IMG/VR virus record: IMGVR_UViG_3300042731_006342
Location: 1-26,669 of that record
Direction: 5' to 3' (one strand)
Origin: a virus
Length of the DNA: 26,669 nucleotides
Shown one piece after another: positions 19,778 to 26,669 of this stretch (its first letter is position 1; every line of letters begins with the position of its first letter). The position numbers and the translations under genes were made by a program. Below the pieces are notes generated by a model that did not search any database, was not told where the DNA came from, and was given only the letters and a program-made list of their open reading frames with translations.

Positions 19778-20995
19778 ATGAACAAACAACAAACACAAAC
19801 AATTGTAAGCATCTTGCTCGGCGCGGTTCTGGCAGTGGCCGCCGTGCTGGGCTGGGTGATTGATCCTGTCGAGATCGTCTTGCCTGAAGCCGGTGTTGAA
19901 ATCAAGGCCGTCGAGCGCGGATCTTTGCTCTGCGCGACCGAGGACGGCAACTGCGTTGAGGCGTGGAATGGAACCGACATCAAAATGTATTCTGATGAAG
20001 GCTCAAGCGTCACGTGGCAGGTGGAAGGCTCAACCGGCGATATGACTTTCGGCGGCACAACTCCGCTTTTGACCATCGGCGACGGCGGCGCGGAAGACGC
20101 CGGCATCGTCTGGGACGGCAACGCTGACGATTTCTATCTGGCGTTAGATGACAGCGCTGATGACCTGATACTGGGCTATGGTTCCACTATCGGGACCGAT
20201 GCTCGCCTAACGCTGCAAGACCACCTAACTACTACGACTTTCTTGGTAGGTGATGGCGCAGAGGGCGATATGACTTTCGTCTGGGATGGTAACGCCGATG
20301 ACTTTTACATCGCCCTGGACGATAGCGCCGACGACTTTATGATCGGCTATGGCTCTACTGTTGGGACTGACGCTCGACTGACCATTCAGGACCATCTGAC
20401 CACTACTACCGTTCTGGTCGGCGATGCCCAAGAGGCCGATATGCAGATCGTCTGGGATGGCAACGCCCAGGACTTTCACATCGGCCTGGATGATAGCGCT
20501 GATGATCTGGTGGTTGGTGTCGGCACTACGCTAGGCACGAGCACGACGTTTTCTATAGACGAGAATCAGGTCTTGACTTGGGTGGGCGGACAGATCAACC
20601 TGACTGAGGCCGCCAGTGCCGCTGACACGATCACGGCAAACGAGTGCGGAAAAACGTTCTTTATGAGCGGCGACGACTATACGCTGACGCTCCCTGCTGT
20701 CTCCACTGTATCAGCAGGTTGTGAGTTCCGTTTCATCGTGGCCGGTGCACCGACGACTAGCACTGTCGTGTTGACTGGCAACACTGATGAAGATGTGTTG
20801 GTAGGTGGCATCAACGAGTTGGAGGTAGATACCAACGACGATGGTCCCTATGACGCCGACGCTGATACCATCACGTTTGTCGGTGGCACTGCCGTCGTGG
20901 GTGACTTTGTGTATCTGATCTCTGATGGTTCCTACTTCTACGTCAGCGGTCAAGCAAACGCTGACGGCGGAATTACGATCACGGATTCAGACTAG
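19778..20995 (+). CDS. Repeat-containing structural protein (decoration or fibre type)
   Basis: 405 residues. An N-terminal hydrophobic helix (residues 10-28) is followed by at least three 57-residue repeats with VWDGNADDFYLALDDSADD-like cores, then a C-terminal beta-rich half. VWDG cores recur exactly 171 bp apart at 20108, 20279 and 20450, the last being shorter. Similar repeats occur in phage fibre proteins. GAGGTG precedes ATG 19778. It probably coats the capsid or forms a virion appendage; the hydrophobic N-terminus is unusual for a capsid protein. Confidence 0.65.
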   Translation: MNKQQTQTIVSILLGAVLAVAAVLGWVIDPVEIVLPEAGVEIKAVERGSLLCATEDGNCVEAWNGTDIKMYSDEGSSVTWQVEGSTGDMTFGGTTPLLTIGDGGAEDAGIVWDGNADDFYLALDDSADDLILGYGSTIGTDARLTLQDHLTTTTFLVGDGAEGDMTFVWDGNADDFYIALDDSADDFMIGYGSTVGTDARLTIQDHLTTTTVLVGDAQEADMQIVWDGNAQDFHIGLDDSADDLVVGVGTTLGTSTTFSIDENQVLTWVGGQINLTEAASAADTITANECGKTFFMSGDDYTLTLPAVSTVSAGCEFRFIVAGAPTTSTVVLTGNTDEDVLVGGINELEVDTNDDGPYDADADTITFVGGTAVVGDFVYLISDGSYFYVSGQANADGGITITDSD

Positions 20996-21546
20996 TGAAG
21001 GTCTTTGCCTACTGCGCAGCGAACTACACTGAAGCAACCCGGCGAGCGGCTGGCGTAGAGCCGCTAGTTTGCCCGCCGGTCACGGCTGAAACGCTAGACC
21101 TGCGCCAGTTAGAAGGCAATGACTTTATCTTTATCAACTTGCACAGCTTGCCGGGGGCCTATGCGCTCCTGGGAACACAGACGGGACCACCCATCGCCCT
21201 GCGTGCAGAACAATTGCAAGGGGTGGACCTGGGCGGGTCCGTCGTATTCTCCGAGGCGTGCTTTATGGGTGATGAACAACACCCAATGCGCAAGGCATTT
21301 CTGGATGCTGGTGCAAGCGCCGTCGTCGCCGGACCTGGCGAGAATGCCGGAGCGACGAACGACGGTGTATCAAAATATGGCTTGAAAGGGGCCGACGTGC
21401 TGGGTCTATGGTTGCGACGTGGATTGTTCCTCGGCTTGTCGCCCCTTTTAGCATTCAAATTGGCGCGTCAACGTGTAAGGCTGGCGGCCCTGCGCAGCCA
21501 GTCAGCGTATGACGCGATGGGATTCAAGTTTTACGAAAGGACGTAA
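20995..21546 (+). CDS. Caspase/CHAT-like cysteine peptidase (clan CD) candidate
   Basis: 183 residues. A beta strand ends in FIFINLHSLPGA with His50, and a second block reads VVFSEACFMGDEQHPMRKAF with Cys89, then LDAGASAVVAGPGENAGATN. This order of His, then Cys followed by a conserved GASAVV strand, matches the CHAT/caspase layout. The GTG overlaps the upstream stop by one base. The substrate is unknown; processing of a virion protein or of a host factor is possible. Judged by motif only. Confidence 0.6.
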   Translation: MKVFAYCAANYTEATRRAAGVEPLVCPPVTAETLDLRQLEGNDFIFINLHSLPGAYALLGTQTGPPIALRAEQLQGVDLGGSVVFSEACFMGDEQHPMRKAFLDAGASAVVAGPGENAGATNDGVSKYGLKGADVLGLWLRRGLFLGLSPLLAFKLARQRVRLAALRSQSAYDAMGFKFYERT

Positions 21547-21548
21547 AA

Positions 21549-21803
21549 ATGGCTAAGAAAGAAGCCGAGATCAAAGAGGATCAATTCTACAAGGTAAAAA
21601 TGGACGGCAACGGCCGCATTTACCAGGGTGTAGGATTGGAAGGAACGGAGTTCGAGGGAGATCAACTTTTGCCTGGCGAGACCTACGAACTGCCCGGCAA
21701 GGCGGCGCAGGCCGTTGTTGATACCGGGCGCGGCTCGGTAGTAAGTGCCGTGCGCGGTCGAAAAGTTGAGGCTGAAGAAAAGCCTGAAGCGGATAAAAGC
21801 TAG
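21549..21803 (+). CDS. Hypothetical 84-residue protein
   Basis: Starts MAKKEAEIKEDQFYKVKMDG behind GAAAGGA, followed by a beta-rich middle and an acidic/basic mixed tail. It could be a small virion protein (head-tail connector or linker). No family is recognised. Confidence 0.65.
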   Translation: MAKKEAEIKEDQFYKVKMDGNGRIYQGVGLEGTEFEGDQLLPGETYELPGKAAQAVVDTGRGSVVSAVRGRKVEAEEKPEADKS

Positions 21804-21810
21804 CAAGAGC

Positions 21811-21831
21811 GGGCGGGGTCGCCCCCCGCCC
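21811..21831. other. GC hairpin before a small structural gene
   Basis: GGGCGGGG, loop TCGCC, CCCCGCCC: a perfect 8-bp GC stem 13 bases before ATG 21844. No T-tract follows. It would block ribosome access or hold mRNA ends. Confidence 0.5.
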
Positions 21832-21843
21832 AGAGGCATTATT

Positions 21844-22230
21844 ATGTTTGAGCTTGTACGAGTTGCAGTCACGACTACAGGAAGCGCGGGGAGTGCAACG
21901 GGGAACGAGGATACTGAGTACGCCGTCAACGGCAAACTTTATGCCGTCTACCTCGACTATCACGCCAGCGCACCGGGCGCAACGACCGACGTAACTATAA
22001 CGCAGACCGAAGCGCCGAGCCAGACGCTCCTGACCGTTACGGACAACGCCACCGACGGCTGGTACTTTCCGCGAGAGGCAGTGTGCGGCAACACCGGCAC
22101 GGGCTTGACCTACGACGGCACACGCACGGTGAATGAAGCGCCGCCAGTGGTCGGTTATCTGACCGTGGCTGTGGCGCAGTCTAATGCGCTGACAAACTGC
22201 GTTGTGGCGTATCTGTACATAGGATCATAG
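21844..22230 (+). CDS. Beta-rich virion protein candidate
   Basis: 128 residues from ATG 21844, beginning MFELVRVAVTTTGSAGSATG, with many Thr/Val/Ala strands typical of a beta sandwich. Located in the structural block. No specific family is recognised. Confidence 0.6.
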   Translation: MFELVRVAVTTTGSAGSATGNEDTEYAVNGKLYAVYLDYHASAPGATTDVTITQTEAPSQTLLTVTDNATDGWYFPREAVCGNTGTGLTYDGTRTVNEAPPVVGYLTVAVAQSNALTNCVVAYLYIGS

Positions 22231-22239
22231 GAGATTGAA

Positions 22240-22554
22240 ATGGCAGATTTATTTGAGCGACTTTTCCCGTCAGACCCAGAAGTGGAAAATATCCCAGTTC
22301 ACGGGATGCACGCGGCCATCGTAGATTATATGGCCGGGGAGACCACCGAGGCGCAGATTATTGCGGTGTGGAGTCTTGATTCTGAAGCACAGACTGACCT
22401 TTCGGCTTGGCTTGCCACCGTGGATGGCCTTTCTGGCCTGGATCAAAAACTGCGCTATGTGGCCGAATCTGATGCCGTGATGAAGTTATGCGAGCTGGGT
22501 CTGAAATATACGACCAAGAGCGCGTTCAAAACGAGGCTGGGTATAGGGTCATAA
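22240..22554 (+). CDS. Hypothetical 104-residue protein
   Basis: GGAG precedes ATG 22240. The protein (MADLFERLFPSDPEVENIPV at the N-terminus) is mostly helical. It may be a tail chaperone-like or linker protein. Its stop abuts the ATG of the next gene. Confidence 0.65.
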   Translation: MADLFERLFPSDPEVENIPVHGMHAAIVDYMAGETTEAQIIAVWSLDSEAQTDLSAWLATVDGLSGLDQKLRYVAESDAVMKLCELGLKYTTKSAFKTRLGIGS

Positions 22555-25500
22555 ATGACCATCGTAAAGGCCGTTGCCCGCGCCGCGTGCGCCACTAGCA
22601 CAGGTACACAAGACATTACCACGACCGACCTGGGTGGATTGACGCCCGGTGCGGCGCGGTTTTTTGTCGTCCACGCGACGTCGGACGGCACACCAGCCAA
22701 CGGGGCCGTGATGGGCATTGGGGCGGCGACTGGATCAAGCAACCAATGGGCTGTTGGCGCGAGTTCGCAGCACAACGTCTCGACGTCGCAGGCCGAGCGC
22801 CGGGGGATAACCGACGAATGTGTGGTCAAGTGTTGGGCCACTAGCGCGGGTATTGACGGGGAAGCGGCGTTTGATTCATTCATCACAAACGGCGTCCGTA
22901 TCAACTGGGGCAATGCGCCAGCGTCGGCCTATCTCCTGGTGGTCGAGTTGTACGCCGGGACCGACCTGGATGCCCGCGCTGGCATTTTCACGCCGGTTGA
23001 CACTGAGGATTCGTCGGTTGACGTCACCGCGCCGGGTTTTGAGCCGGACCTTGTCTATTATGTGACTACCGGCTATGATTTCGACGATGTTGCGCACACC
23101 AATATCTGGCTGGCTTATGGCGCTGCGGTGAATACGTCGCCGGTCGTGCAGCGATGTTGGGCAAGCTTTGTGTACGATGGGCAGAGCACGACCGATGTGC
23201 GGGCGATTTTTTCCGAGTCATACGCTTGTGGGCAGGTCAATGTGCCCGGGACTTGGATATGGGCCGGCGAGATAGGCTCATTCGATTCAGACGGTTTTAG
23301 TTGCACCACCCGCGAGGGCGATAGCGGCGGCAGTGATGATGTCGGCTATCTCGCCTTGTCCTTTGGCGGCAAATGTGACGTGTGGTGTGGTACAGTCACA
23401 ACGCCCACCTCGACGGGCAATAATTCTCAAACTGGTCCTGGATTTACTCCCCAGTTTGTTACGATGGGCTTGACGCAGCTCGCCAGCACCGAAACGGTGG
23501 TAACGGACGGCACGGCGGGATCGTTAGGCATCAGTTCGTTCACGCCCGACGCTGAATACTGTGTTTCTTGGCAAGATGAGGATGCACAATCAACCACTGA
23601 TACGCAGTGTATCTCTGATGACACGGCGATCAATCTGCCCAGCGATGACGGATCAACCGCACACGTAGCGGCATTTGTTTCGATGGATTCCACGGGCTGG
23701 ACCCTGAACTTTTCAAATACTTTAGGAACGGCTAAATATTGGTGGGTCGTGGCGGTTGGCGTCAGCACCAGTTCCAGCCCTAGCCCGTCGGTATCACCAT
23801 CATCATCGGTTTCGCCTAGTGTTTCGCCTAGTGCCTCCGAGTCACCGTCGGTAAGTCCGTCGGCGTCTGTTTCACCCTCTGCTTCCGAAAGTCCCTCAGT
23901 GTCGCCTTCGGCAAGCATTTCACCATCAGCCAGCGAATCACCAAGCGTCTCGCCTTCAGCGAGTGTCAGCCCCTCGGCCTCTGAATCACCGTCAGTTTCA
24001 CCCAGCGCCAGTGTCTCGCCGTCGGCGTCAGAGAGTCCGAGCGTTTCGCCATCGGCGAGCATTAGTCCCAGCGCCAGCGAAAGTCCTTCAGTTTCACCCA
24101 GCGCTTCGGTAAGCCCTAGTGCGTCAGAATCGCCTAGTATCTCGCCTTCAGCGAGTATTTCACCCTCTGCTTCTGAGAGTCCATCTATTAGCCCGAGCGC
24201 TTCTGAGTCACCCAGTGTAAGCCCGTCAGCAAGCGTGTCACCGAGTGCCAGCGAATCACCGTCAGTGAGTCCCAGTGCTAGTATCTCGCCATCGGCAAGT
24301 GAATCTCCGAGCGTTTCACCATCCGCCAGCATTAGCCCGTCGGCGTCAGAATCGCCGTCTGTCTCGCCATCAGCCAGTGTTAGCCCTAGCGCGTCCGAGT
24401 CACCCAGCGTTTCACCGTCGGCGTCTGTTAGCCCTTCGGTGTCTCCCAGCGCCAGTATATCACCGTCTGCGAGTGAATCGCCGAGCGTTAGCCCTAGCGC
24501 ATCTGTCTCGCCTAGTGTATCGCCAAGCGCAAGCGTTTCGCCATCGGCGAGCGAGAGCGCGTCAGTATCACCTAGCGCTTCGGAAAGCCCAAGCGTTAGC
24601 CCGTCGGCGTCTATATCACCTTCGGCTAGCGAATCGCCGAGCGTTAGCCCTAGCGCTAGTGAAAGCCCGTCAGTGTCACCGAGTGCCAGTGTTTCACCGT
24701 CTGCCTCGGAGTCGCCTAGCGTGTCTCCCAGCGCGAGTGAGAGTCCTTCAGTCTCTCCCTCGGCATCGGTTAGCCCTTCGGCATCAGAAAGCCCTTCGGT
24801 TAGCCCCAGCGCATCGGAGTCGCCCAGCATCAGCCCTAGTGCTAGTGTTAGCCCAAGCGCGTCTGAGAGTGCCAGCGTTAGTCCTTCGGCTAGTGAATCG
24901 CCGTCTATCAGTCCATCTGCTAGCGTGTCGCCGTCAGCAAGTGAAAGTCCTAGCGTTTCACCTTCGGCGAGCGTCAGTCCGTCGGCATCGGTATCACCGA
25001 GCGTATCGCCGTCTGCGAGCGTCAGTCCAAGCGCCAGCGAATCACCAAGCCTCAGTCCATCGGCGTCTATTTCGCCCAGTGCATCTGTCTCGCCGTCAGC
25101 TAGCGAAAGTCCATCCGTTAGCCCGTCAGCATCGCTATCTGCATCTGGCAGCCCTAGCGCCTCAATTAGCCCGTCGGCCTCACTGTCACCATCTGCCTCA
25201 GAATCGCCTAGCGTTAGTCCGAGCGCCAGTGAGTCGCCGTCAGTCAGTCCGTCGGCATCCGTTTCGCCCTCGGCAAGTGAGAGTCCGAGCGTATCGCCCA
25301 GCGCCAGCGTTAGCCCCTCGGTTAGCCCTAGCGCATCAGCTAGTCCTTCTGTTAGCCCCTCGGCATCAGTTTCGCCTAGCGCGTCAGAGAGTCCGAGCAT
25401 TAGCCCTAGCGCCTCGGTGTCACCGTCGGTGTCGCCGTCAGCTAGCGTCAGCCCGTCAGTGTCACCTAGCGCCTCGGAGTCACCGAGCGTCAGTCCAAGC

Positions 25501-25680
25501 GCCAGCGCCTCGCCCAGCATTAGCCCGTCAGCGTCGGCTAGCCCGTCAGTTTCACCTTCGGCATCTATCTCGCCGTCAGCATCGGCTAGCCCATCAGCCG
25601 CAACGGGTGGTTCAATGCCAATTCTTTCATCTAATGGAATTCATAGCGCGATTTTTGGAAGGCAAATCATAAATGGCTAA
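22555..25680 (+). CDS. Large Ser-Pro repeat virion fibre candidate
   Basis: 1041 residues: an N-terminal part of about 405 residues rich in Thr/Ser/Val/Gly (beta-sandwich-like, repeated GF-type strands such as [20 protein letters not shown]), then about 610 residues built from SPSASx units (x often V, I or E), then a short C-terminal end [19 protein letters not shown]. Ser is nearly every second residue and Pro every fourth to sixth, as in mucin-like stalks. Both TCN and AGY serine codons are mixed. It is followed, with an 8-base overlap, by a DXH-type glycosyltransferase. A long surface fibre is inferred. Confidence 0.75.
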   Translation: MTIVKAVARAACATSTGTQDITTTDLGGLTPGAARFFVVHATSDGTPANGAVMGIGAATGSSNQWAVGASSQHNVSTSQAERRGITDECVVKCWATSAGIDGEAAFDSFITNGVRINWGNAPASAYLLVVELYAGTDLDARAGIFTPVDTEDSSVDVTAPGFEPDLVYYVTTGYDFDDVAHTNIWLAYGAAVNTSPVVQRCWASFVYDGQSTTDVRAIFSESYACGQVNVPGTWIWAGEIGSFDSDGFSCTTREGDSGGSDDVGYLALSFGGKCDVWCGTVTTPTSTGNNSQTGPGFTPQFVTMGLTQLASTETVVTDGTAGSLGISSFTPDAEYCVSWQDEDAQSTTDTQCISDDTAINLPSDDGSTAHVAAFVSMDSTGWTLNFSNTLGTAKYWWVVAVGVSTSSSPSPSVSPSSSVSPSVSPSASESPSVSPSASVSPSASESPSVSPSASISPSASESPSVSPSASVSPSASESPSVSPSASVSPSASESPSVSPSASISPSASESPSVSPSASVSPSASESPSISPSASISPSASESPSISPSASESPSVSPSASVSPSASESPSVSPSASISPSASESPSVSPSASISPSASESPSVSPSASVSPSASESPSVSPSASVSPSVSPSASISPSASESPSVSPSASVSPSVSPSASVSPSASESASVSPSASESPSVSPSASISPSASESPSVSPSASESPSVSPSASVSPSASESPSVSPSASESPSVSPSASVSPSASESPSVSPSASESPSISPSASVSPSASESASVSPSASESPSISPSASVSPSASESPSVSPSASVSPSASVSPSVSPSASVSPSASESPSLSPSASISPSASVSPSASESPSVSPSASLSASGSPSASISPSASLSPSASESPSVSPSASESPSVSPSASVSPSASESPSVSPSASVSPSVSPSASASPSVSPSASVSPSASESPSISPSASVSPSVSPSASVSPSVSPSASESPSVSPSASASPSISPSASASPSVSPSASISPSASASPSAATGGSMPILSSNGIHSAIFGRQIING
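23770..25602 (+). repeat. SPSxSx repeat array (~610 residues)
   Basis: Tandem SPSASx hexapeptides with an approximate 16-residue higher-order unit ([16 protein letters not shown]). Residue 6 is V, I, E, A, L or G. At DNA level serine and proline codons are heavily varied, so exact DNA repeats are short. It spans residues about 405-1015 of the fibre candidate. Confidence 0.9.
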
Positions 25681-26560
25681 GGTGTCTATCGTAATCCCGT
25701 CAAGAAATGAGCAATTTTTATCAAAGACCGTAGATGACCTGTTTGAAAAAGCAGCAGGCGACATCGAGATTATAGCTGTTCTGGACGGCTGGATACCCGA
25801 CCCGCCGCTAGAAGAACGGGACCGCCTAACGATAATCCACAGAAGCAAGGCGCGGGGAATGCGTGATGCCATCAACGCGGCGGCGGCCATTGCTACGGGT
25901 AAGTATTTGATGAAGGTCGATGCCCACTGTATGTTTGGGGATGGGTATGATGAGATTTTGCAAGCCGACTGCGACGATGATTGGCTGGTGATTCCGCGTC
26001 GCGTGAGCCTGGACGCCGAGAACTGGTGCATAGCCGATACTGGCAAATCGCCGGTTGATTACGAATATCTGAGTTGTCCGAATCCGCCTGGATCGGGCAG
26101 GAAAGACGATAAGGGCATTCACGGCAAAGTCTGGCGCGAGCGCGCCAGGGAACGGCTGGACATTGAGATTGACGACAATATGAGTTTCCAGGGTTCGTGC
26201 TGGTTTATGCCCAAAGCTTATTATCATCGAATCGGCGGACTGAACGAGGAAGGTTACGGTACGTTTATTCAAGAGCCGCAAGAGCTCGGCTTAAAGGTGT
26301 GGCTCGGCGGTGGCCGACAAATCACGAACAAACGCACCTGGTACGCACACCTGCATAAGGGTCGCCGCTATGGGCGTGGCTACTTTTTGAGCAAGCGCGA
26401 GTGTCACGACGGCACGCTTTATGCTGCTGATTACTGGCTCAACAATCGCTGGGAAAACCGTGTGCACGATTTAGTTTGGCTCATTGAAAAGTTCTGGCCG
26501 GTTCCGACGTGGCCTGAGAACTATCCTGATTTATGGACAGGGACAGAGTGGACACCCTAG
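25673..26560 (+). CDS. GT-A glycosyltransferase with DXH motif (GT27-like)
   Basis: 295 residues. The N-terminal [12 protein letters not shown] is the GT-A start. The metal-binding motif is VDAHCMFG with Asp83 and His85, a DXH pattern as in polypeptide GalNAc-transferases (GT27), not the usual DXD of GT2. Downstream, [16 protein letters not shown] resembles the GT27 WGGEN region (GGENxEISFRVWQCGG-type), and [11 protein letters not shown] follows. The gene overlaps the repeat gene by 8 bases and has GGAAGG upstream. It is proposed to add sugar to Ser/Thr in the repeats. It lacks the lectin domain of animal enzymes. Specificity is inferred. Confidence 0.75.
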   Translation: MAKVSIVIPSRNEQFLSKTVDDLFEKAAGDIEIIAVLDGWIPDPPLEERDRLTIIHRSKARGMRDAINAAAAIATGKYLMKVDAHCMFGDGYDEILQADCDDDWLVIPRRVSLDAENWCIADTGKSPVDYEYLSCPNPPGSGRKDDKGIHGKVWRERARERLDIEIDDNMSFQGSCWFMPKAYYHRIGGLNEEGYGTFIQEPQELGLKVWLGGGRQITNKRTWYAHLHKGRRYGRGYFLSKRECHDGTLYAADYWLNNRWENRVHDLVWLIEKFWPVPTWPENYPDLWTGTEWTP

Positions 26561-26669
26561 CCTGCATACTCAACAAATATCAGATTGACGGCGATGTCAG
26601 GCGAATGCCGATTGAGATTCCCAACGTGGGTCGGGATGATTTGGCGGCACTTTTTGCCGAGCTTGAATT
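26533..26669 (+). CDS. Start of a probable SAM methyltransferase, cut by the window edge
   Basis: About 45 codons from ATG 26533, overlapping the glycosyltransferase by 28 bases, running off the right end. The stretch MPIEIPNVGRDDLAALFAEL resembles the N-terminal part of class I SAM-dependent methyltransferases found in phages (FkbM-like group); the SAM-binding part lies outside. It may modify the same glycan or fibre. Confidence 0.5.
   Translation, partial: MDRDRVDTLACILNKYQIDGDVRRMPIEIPNVGRDDLAALFAELE

Noticed and set aside
23427-25520. Leftward open frame of 697 codons opposite the repeat gene
   Set aside because: Its low-complexity LGDSEALG-type sequence is the complement of the SPSASx repeats; the frame is open only because of their composition. 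No start signal.
23770-25602. Possible CRISPR-like array
   Set aside because: The repeats are coding, contiguous and variable at synonymous sites, with no unique spacers.
24275-25672. Rightward open frame of 465 codons in another frame of the repeat array
   Set aside because: Arg/Leu/His-rich translation of the same repeats; it starts inside the repeat array with no ribosome site.
1-26669. tRNA genes or an attachment site
   Set aside because: No cloverleaf-like sequence and no integrase; the only long repeats are explained as promoter blocks, linkers, and coding repeats.

Overview
The window looks like part of a tailed-phage (Caudoviricetes) genome or prophage. It has a terminase pair, HK97-type portal, MuF-like head protein, maturation protease and HK97-type major capsid protein. 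It also has dense stop/start overlaps (ATGA, GTGA, TAATG) and many tiny accessory genes. No integrase, repressor, tRNA, CRISPR array or replication gene is visible. The host is inferred, not proven, to be a Chloroflexota (Anaerolineae-like) bacterium. The evidence is a secreted protein carrying the YLPFVARNW motif typical of secreted Chloroflexota proteins, and a phage groES gene with a CIRCE operator that would need a host HrcA repressor.

Left part (1-3985): a leftward gene runs off the left edge. A divergent control region follows, with sigma-70-like promoters in both directions and repeated CGCTTATA half-sites. A rightward lysis/accessory operon comes next: a 10-codon leader, a two-TM holin-like protein, three more small membrane proteins and a C39-like cysteine peptidase (probable endolysin). 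It continues with cargo genes (two unknowns, a DEDDh exonuclease, a zinc-ribbon protein and a host-like secreted protein) and ends at a perfect 12-bp intrinsic terminator.

Middle (3954-6125): a possible leftward small RNA and a leftward pentapeptide-repeat gene lie back to back with groES, which has a promoter and CIRCE. Then come small leftward genes and a second divergent control region. That region carries an apparently exact 92-bp copy of the left-end promoter block.

Right part (6126-26669): one rightward operon. It starts with a metallophosphoesterase, a winged-helix-like protein and a run of mini-genes, several shorter than 60 codons. A GIY-YIG-type protein, small and large terminase, portal, MuF protein, gp10-like protein, a cassette of AT-rich small genes, protease, capsid, a decoration-like repeat protein, a caspase/CHAT-like protein and small structural candidates follow. 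Last is a 1041-residue protein with about 600 residues of Ser-Pro repeats, translationally coupled to a glycosyltransferase with a DXH motif, then the start of a probable methyltransferase. The leading hypothesis for a new system is that this last block builds an O-glycosylated, mucin-like virion fibre. Other notable points are an in-frame UGA at the conserved Cys of the MuF protein, the CIRCE on phage groES, the duplicated promoter block, and an intrinsic terminator abutting the protease start codon.
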